Positions 57,801 to 64,000 of a stretch of DNA of 64,000 nt are shown here, one piece after another. The number at the start of each line of letters is the position of its first letter. Position 1 is the stretch's first letter. Origin of the DNA: Lutjanus erythropterus (Eukaryota > Chordata > Actinopteri > Lutjaniformes > Lutjanidae); contig CM034610.1 of NCBI GenBank assembly GCA_020091685.1, forward strand, positions 25,332,094-25,396,093, read 5' to 3'. The notes below the pieces were generated by a model. That model saw only the letters and a list, made by a program, of their open reading frames with translations. It was not told the DNA's origin and ran no database searches. The position numbers were made by a program, and so were the translations under genes.

Positions 57801-60800
57801 GAAGAAATACAGCCCAATACTGCTGTTGCAAGAGTGAAAACGCCTGAGCAGCCAAAGCACAATGAAGCATCAACGGTCTGAGAGTGACAAATGGACTTCG
57901 CCCTGAGGGACACACATTTCTTGGAGCACTTACAGTAGAACTGGGCGGTCTGGCTGGGAAACATGAATGTCAGACCCTAATCAAATAAAAACAGCCGCAG
58001 GGGAAGCATTGTTTCAGAATATTTATCATGAAACAGCCGTATAATTGAAGCTGAGTCATCCTCAATCCATTGATTTCCTCCACTTGTTTCCACACACTTT
58101 CAGGGTTCAGGGGAGAAGGAGCGAGGTGGGCAGCAGAGTGGCAGATGGACCTGTTCATTAAATCAAGATCCTGCTGCAGAGGCGCATCTCTAAACACAGC
58201 AGAGAACATATTCTCACTCAAAAGGCAAAAACAGGACTCAAGCTGGGGGCTTGCTCAGTCAGAGCCTCCTCCTCCCTCATTTCGCCAGCAGCAGACACCC
58301 CGCAGCATCAGACGGGGATAAATCACACGCCCATCTCCAGTTTGAGGATGGCCGGGGGAGCACAGTTCCATAAATCACACTGATATCAATAAGGGGAAGT
58401 GTCAGGCCCCGGCTCACAAGGTGAGGGCTGCACAGGCCGATGCAGAAACCACTTAAGGTTGCTGGTAACAAAGTTTCACTGCTGCCCCATGGTAGATTAT
58501 TTATTAATCTAGATTAATGCCCCTGCACTCATTGCTTTGCAGGGGAAGGTGGTGATATCTGTATCCTGATGTACCATATAAGGCTTTGATCAGTCACACA
58601 GGAGACTCCAGGGTGACCAAGATTACTGTTTAAAGTAAAGTTCCTCGGCTTTTTAGTTCAACACGGAACATAAGGTACGTTCAAATCACACTTGAGGATA
58701 GTGTCACATACCAAAGTGTAGGCGTTTCATTTTTTCCAAGAATTGAAAGGTATTTCAGCTGAAACAGGGTAATAGCTGATATCAAAATGTCAAATGAAAC
58801 AAATGTGTTCTGTGTAAGAAAGAGATCGGTTATAAAATATGGAGCGGTAAGTTCCCGAAGAACTGTTTTAAAGTTATCCTCAATATTTCTCAACATTCAA
58901 ACATAAAAATATCCTGGATAACTTTATGATAGTAGTTTTTTGTTATGGCCATCATGGCTATAAATACTACGATACCCATGAGCCTCGGCTGCCTTTCTTA
59001 TGGAGAGGAAGACAAATCAGAGTTGTATTGAATTCAGAACGATTTGTTGTTGCAACTGGGATTAAAACACCATGACACAGCTGCTGAATTCACACAAAAT
59101 GTACCCAGATTCTGAAAATGAACTAATTTAATCTCTGTCTCTGTTTTCCTGTACAGAGATTATAAACTTTATTCAACCAGGAAAATATTATGTCCATCCA
59201 AACCTTCAGAGTGCTCCGACAAGGCCTGATGATGATGCACGACAAATCGTTCAATATTACCATGGCGATAAGATGGCGATAAATCTAATCGTTCCCCAAA
59301 ATAATTACAAGTAGCAGAAGTGCCGTTCTTTTTCCACCACAAGGTCTTCATCAACCACACTTTCCTCGCTCTCCACCAGTCGCCACCAAACTGACATAAT
59401 TTAATCAAGAGTAGCTGACAGGGTGCATGAATGCATGCATGCATGGCGAGCGTTTTCTGTGATGCGTTTATCTCCCGTGTTCATATCACACAGATGAAGA
59501 TACTATTTCTTGTCAGCACTAGTTGCAACGGGGATCGAAACGGCACGCCAAAGTTATGGAATTCATGCAAAATCTTACCCCGACTCTGAAAATTAACTGA
59601 TTTAAAGACGTAATGTGCAACACTTTCCAAAAAAAACAAAACAAAAACTTTTCAGAAACATGATTCCTCAGTCATTACTTAAAACCCACATGAGACCCCA
59701 ACCTCACCTTCTTATTTTCTCATTATTTTGCTGTGCTTGGGATGCTAAAATGTCAGTGTTTGACATCCTGTGAAAGAGATTCTACAGTCAACAATCTTTG
59801 TGTGTGTGTTTACAAACAGTAAGTGAAAAATCCTACTTATTCTATTCTCTATTCAGTAATTGGATTTTTTTTTTTTTACTACACCTTGAGATCTGTGGTT
59901 GACTTTTCTTTTCTCTTTTCAGTGAGACAATGTGGGAGACATTACTGTCCTGAGAGGTAGTCTAAAGTTTTGATATGATGTCTATCTAACTTAGAAAATA
60001 AACATGTCTCTTTTGCCCCTCGGCTCCTAACATTTTTATGCTTCACCCTCTGATTGAGTCAGTAGTACACAACAGACTATTCCAGGTACAATTTGGGCCT
60101 TTAGCATGTGAAGGATTTAATATATTTCATTTGAATGCAGCTTTCCCAAATTTCACAATAAGTAGACTAAGTAAGTAAGCATAAACCTGTATTTTAGGGA
60201 GTGCTGCACAGAGCGGTACACACTCGTCATTTCAGAGGCTTTTACCTTATCTGTCTGAAATAACTTATAAGTAGTTCCCCTGTCTTTGTTACAGCTGCAT
60301 TTCCTTTTCTTTGTGGTAGTTCCATCATTTTCTGCCTCAATCTGCATAGCTTGTGATTCGCAATTCTCCCCTTTGGGCGCAGCGTAGACAGCAAAGACGG
60401 TGACAGGGTTAACCTGAACCTGACCTGTGTGTGTGCAGTTTGACTGACATCAAATACAGCCCTGTGATGACAGCCACCCCTGCTTTCTTCACAGCCATTG
60501 GATAAAAGCCAGAGGTTTGACTTTTGAAAAGTAGAGCCAATCAAAATGCGGGACATTGTCTCCGAGTGGGATGTGGAATAAAAATGCTGTGCAAAATGTA
60601 ACATAAAGTGGGAACACCTGGTCATATTACTGTATTTGGTGAATCGGCCTGAGGTGATTCAATAACAGTTATGGAAATACGTCAATTTGCATAACGTGCT
60701 TCAACATGTTGTAATGAACTACAACCCCTGGTCAGAGTACGGATTCATCCAGAGAACATGTTGCAGCTAATCAGCTTCACCCATGATTGTTTTAAGTGTG

Positions 60801-62394
60801 GGAGCATTTTACACATTGACACAACAAAAGCTGGAAATATTTTATCACAGCAGGACAACTGCTCCGCACGAGCACTTGAAATGAAAGCACCGGAGCGCTT
60901 TCTCAAGCAGCAACAAGACAGCACCAAAACTCAGAACCCAACCATGATATATTAGGATTATCAACATGTGGAACATGTTTCTGTTAGTGGCAGTCACTTA
61001 AAACTTGAGTTTCAGACTTGTTACAGTCTGTAAATCATTTATTTTCCCTGCCCCACACCGATGCAAAAACACATTTCCAGTAATTATCTTACCTTAACTG
61101 AACAGTACTCCAGAGAGGAAATAAATCCATGTTATAACCATTTTAAGGTTTGAGTCAAGTACTTAAGTAAAAACTATTGATTCCCCACTTCAGGGAAAGG
61201 TTCGACGCGGTGATTAAATTAGTATGCGTCACAGCAATCCCTTTGAATTTGACAAAGCTGACAAATGGGGTCTAATAAAAAGGGCGGAAATAAGACAAAT
61301 TTGCAGCAACATGCAACTATTATTATTACTGTAATGTGCTTTATGTGTCTATTTTTCAGGATTTAAAAAAAAATCATCGTCAGGTGCAGCCCTGGCAGTG
61401 AATTCTGCTCAGACTGCCTGTCACAAACAGTAAGTTGTCTTCTCTCCGTTGATACATGAGCTGGAATGTGGAGACCTGATGTCAGCGCACCATCTGCAAC
61501 CTCAAGCCTCGAGAGTTCAATGCTAAAGAGCAAAGGCGACATTTGACACAGGTTTCATGTTCCCAAAGTGACACATTCTCATATCAATATTTCCATCTCT
61601 CTGCTATAAGCTTGTCTGTGTGACCTTTCGAGGACATTAATTACTGGGCCAACAAGTTGTGGGTCCGAGCTGTTTGTGCTCCTCGCAGGCCTTCTATTAA
61701 AGTCCGCACTGCTTAGGCAAAGTTGGGCTTAATGTGTTTATTCTCCAACAAACCGACACGGCCCACATATAGCCAAGTGAATTATTATGTGCTTTGGTTG
61801 TGTCATCTCCCTGTGGGGAAACAGAAGTCCTCCTACACAGGCCAACTGGCACACACTTTCATTACCAAATCTATGCCCAGTTTAAACCAGCTCAGACCTC
61901 TCTCACCCTCACGTTCACGTCTATTCAGAAGGAAGCAGCTGAAATAGTATGTCAACCTTTATCAGAGTCAAAGAGGGACAAATGAAGGAGGACATAATTC
62001 ATTGCTTTTTATTTCCCCCTGTTTGTTTTAGTGGATGTCTGGTCAAGACCAAATAATGGGATGAAACACTGCAAGCCATGTAGGCAGGTGTAGAAAATTC
62101 TACTGGCCAGGCCGAGGAGGGAAAATAAATCATCTAAATGCACGAAACCTATTTAGTCTCTCAGAGCTGCATGACCACAGTTTTTTAAAGTTCACTTGCG
62201 TGTCTTCTTTCATAATCTCTTCAGCTGCAGACAGTGTGGAGGGAGGCATTTGTCAGTGATTAATGAAAAAGCATTTTTGTCTGCAGACACCAAAATGACA
62301 ACGGCATCCCAGCTCTGATTTTAATATGTTGTGAGTGTGCTTCTTTAATGCTCCCTCGCTCTTGTTTGGTCGCTGCTGCGAACAATGACACAAG
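57801..62394. other. Intronic DNA without recognised genes
   Basis: Positions 58050-58480 and 61560-61980 are low-repeat and moderately GC-rich, possible conserved stretches. Positions 58980-59130 and 59480-59600 share loose phrases (AACTGGGATTAAAACACCATGACAC / AACGGGGATCGAAACGGCACGCC; TTCACACAAAATGTACCCAGATTCTGAAAATGAACT / TTCATGCAAAATCTTACCCCGACTCTGAAAATTAACT), so a second small local duplication about 0.5 kb apart is present. No exon recognised. Confidence 0.4.
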
Positions 62395-62520
62395 ACTGTG
62401 TGGATGAGCGGCGGCGAACATGCGGGGTAAAACTCTGCAGGCCTGACGATAGGAGAGAAAGCAGGTAGAGACACAGATACTGGAGGAGGAATGAGCTGCT
62501 CAGCATATTCATGATTGTGA
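62395..62520 (+). repeat. Local duplication, unit 1
   Basis: GTGTGGATGAGCGGCGGCGAACATG ... ACTGGAGGAGGAATGAGCTGCTCAGCATATTCATGATTGTGATGTTTGGGGACTATTCT recurs with moderate divergence at 63297-63400. Confidence 0.7.
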
Positions 62521-62552
62521 TGTTTGGGGACTATTCTACTGATATAGCATTA

Positions 62553-62786
62553 CTAGGACTGAGCAATAAGTGATGTCTTTTCCTGGTTTTAAAGGCTGCA
62601 TTACAGTAAAGTATTATTACCAGACTGTTCCTACTGTTACCCTCTTATAAATCCACTTCGTATGTCCACATTACTGATGATTATTTATCATTATTGTTAA
62701 TATTTTGTGCGTATCGATAAACATTGATAAAGGTATTTGGTCAAAAAATATCACAATTTGACTTTATGCATATCGCCTTGCCCTAA
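62553..62786 (-). mobile_element. CTGGG(T/C)GAT-type element, inverted copy
   Basis: Bounded by CTAGGACTGAGCAATAAGTGATG and CATATCGCCTTGCCCTAA. The phrase TCCTGGTTTTAAAGGCTGCATTACAGTAAAG is the near-perfect inverse of 9628-9658. The interior ATCGATAAACATTGATAAAG matches the family style. Confidence 0.6.
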
Positions 62787-62799
62787 ACTTTGCCCAAAA

Positions 62800-62880
62800 T
62801 AAACCGGTAACACTTCATAATAAACATCGTTAATAAATGGTATATTGATAGTTAATTACACTTTAGTTAATAGTGGAGTT
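62800..62880. repeat. GGTAACACTT repeat fragment
   Basis: CGGTAACACTTCATAATAAACATCGTTAATAAATGG...AGTTAATTACACTTTAGTTAATAG, the plus-orientation end of the repeat type noted at 54919-55194. Confidence 0.45.
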
Positions 62881-62931
62881 GGGGGACATAAGTCACATGA
62901 CTTAAGTCGGAATGAGTCAGCGTTCATTTAA

Positions 62932-63032
62932 AAGTTTTTTGACACAGACTTTGCCTTTAAGAAATGTTGCACCTCCTGCGATTTGAAACCTACTGCGATT
63001 TCAATGAAAATTCGATTAATTGTGCAACCCTA
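62932..63032 (+). repeat. GCGATTTT...GTGCAACCCTA element, right end
   Basis: TTTGCCTTTAAGAAATGTTGCACCTCCTGCGATTTGAAACC...GAAAATTCGATTAATTGTGCAACCCTAG. Shares TTTGCCTTTAA...TGCTGCA/TGTTGCA with the element at 32739. Confidence 0.5.
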
Positions 63033-63296
63033 GTTTTGTATGCAGACTTTTGAATAAACTGTGATTTTAGTTGACCTGTGTAAAAAATGATTATTCTAAA
63101 GTTGCACCTGTTACTTAAAATTCTTTGTAAATGGTTCATAACTACTGTGTAGTGCATCTACAAACATTATAAAGGTGCAACTGTAAAACTTCTTGCTTAG
63201 TAAATGGTTTACAAAACAAGCACGATTAAACTGGGAATTACCTGTTACCAAAGTTTAATAAACCATCAATTTACGATTATTATAAATGGCTGTTAC

Positions 63297-63400
63297 TGTG
63301 TGGATGAGCAGCAGTGAATGTGTAGCATGAACTGGACAGACACTGGAGGAGGAACGAGCTGCTCAAAATATTCATAACTGTGAAATTTTGGCACTATTCT
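63297..63400 (+). repeat. Local duplication, unit 2
   Basis: GTGTGGATGAGCAGCAGTGAATGTG ... ACACTGGAGGAGGAACGAGCTGCTCAAAATATTCATAACTGTGAAATTTTGGCACTATTCT, collinear with 62395-62520 and separated by about 0.9 kb that contains two or three mobile-element fragments. Confidence 0.7.
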
Positions 63401-64000
63401 CAATAAATCTTATCATTTCAATTCATGAGGGAGCATCCTGTAAAAGGTTTACTATTTCACCAACAAATGAAGCTGGGTGATGGCGTGAAAGGTCAAACAC
63501 TGTGTTAAATACTGAGCCCGGAGAGAGACGGATGGTTAAATGAGCCAGTCTGATTAATCCCACTGACTGCTGCTTCCAGTCCTCCCTCCACCTCTCTTCT
63601 TCATTCAGAGACCTCACTGCTACACCTGCTGGCCGTTTGGAAGCGCTGCTGCACCATCTGAGCAGAGGTGCCAGCAGTTATAGTAATGAAATGATAAATC
63701 TAAACCTAATCTAAATAATAGCCTTTTCATCTTTGTTGCTGACATATGACACTGACATGCCCATCATCCAGTCTGTAGGATACACGCAAAATTTAGTTTT
63801 GCATAAATCCTCTCGCAGGCTCCCATTTGTATGCCTCAGGCGCTCTGATCCTGTTCAAACAAATAGAGCAAAAGCTTCGGGAAGAAGAGCGGTTCAGTGT
63901 TTGACAGGCAGCTTAAAAGGGGCAAATAGAGTCATGACATGAAGAGGGAAGGTCATTCTGCAGAAGGCCACAGACGGCAGGTAATCAACGTTGGCACATT
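63401..64000. other. Intronic DNA without recognised genes
   Basis: Ordinary low-repeat sequence to the window edge; short frames on both strands lack any recognised motif. Confidence 0.4.

Larger units (their letters stand above)
43983..64000 (-). other. tanc2: Intron or 5' flank upstream of the tanc2 start exon
   Basis: Because the start exon has a good 3' splice site, the 20 kb at higher coordinates is most simply the intron joining it to an upstream untranslated exon. No CpG-rich promoter-like block or convincing untranslated exon was recognised here, so the promoter probably lies outside the window. The segment contains foldback elements, two local duplications and several low-repeat stretches. 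Confidence 0.6.

Noticed and set aside
1-64000. Autonomous retroelement, transposase or viral gene
   Set aside because: I looked for reverse transcriptase, integrase, transposase and long-terminal-repeat patterns and saw none; all elements here appear non-autonomous.
1-64000. A novel multi-gene system such as a defence island or biosynthetic cluster
   Set aside because: The window is vertebrate intronic DNA with one small exon; there are no gene arrays, operons or clustered frames that could form such a system.

Overview
This window reads as intronic DNA from a ray-finned fish, most likely a percomorph. The base composition is AT-rich and microsatellites are common. There are no prokaryotic-style genes. 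Several mobile-element families in it are, from memory, common in percomorph genomes: a tRNA-headed SINE, TTAA-bounded elements with 'AAAGG(G)A(T/C)AGTTCACCC' ends, and elements with 'CTGCAACGATTAATCG' ends. No species or database search was possible.

The one protein-coding feature I can support is a short exon on the minus strand at 43878-43982. It has a polypyrimidine tract and AG acceptor, an in-frame upstream stop, an ATG in good context, 22 codons starting MFRNSLKMLLTGGK, and a GTGAGT donor in phase 1. From memory these residues match the N terminus of TANC2, a postsynaptic scaffold with P-loop ATPase, ankyrin and TPR regions. On this reading, positions 1-43877 are the intron after the start exon. 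Positions 43983-64000 are the intron or 5' flank before it. No other TANC2 exon was recognised.

The rest is a mosaic of non-autonomous elements. Positions 1-13 kb hold a LINE 3'-tail remnant, an unexplained GC-rich exon-like island (5.9-6.05 kb), an element with GGGCTGGGTGAT-type ends (9.3-9.7 kb) and a striking element made of GGTTCTA...AGAACCC units (10.5-11.25 kb). Positions 13-20 kb are crowded with 'CTGCAACGATTA' elements in both orientations, a near-perfect hairpin (16.76-16.93 kb) and a SINE with a perfect 18-bp target duplication (18.07-18.31 kb). Positions 22.4-23.0 kb are a simple-sequence cluster with a purine-to-pyrimidine switch. Positions 25.8-30.2 kb hold a twice-occurring composite repeat, a coding-like GC-rich block and an element carrying a GCTAGC-rich minisatellite. 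Positions 30-43 kb hold more inverted-repeat elements, including an essentially complete TTAA-bounded one (36.46-36.95 kb).

Beyond the exon, positions 41-55 kb hold copies of a foldback element with arms of over 200 bp, a second half-copy of the GGTTCT element, and a diverged tandem duplication of about 0.5 kb. Positions 57-64 kb hold a nested insertion, a second inverted copy of the 9.3-kb family and a local duplication 0.9 kb apart. No reverse transcriptase, transposase or other autonomous element gene was seen. The open frames present are short and explained by repeats or low-complexity sequence. Several low-repeat stretches are flagged as possible conserved regulatory DNA, but nothing in the sequence alone proves that.
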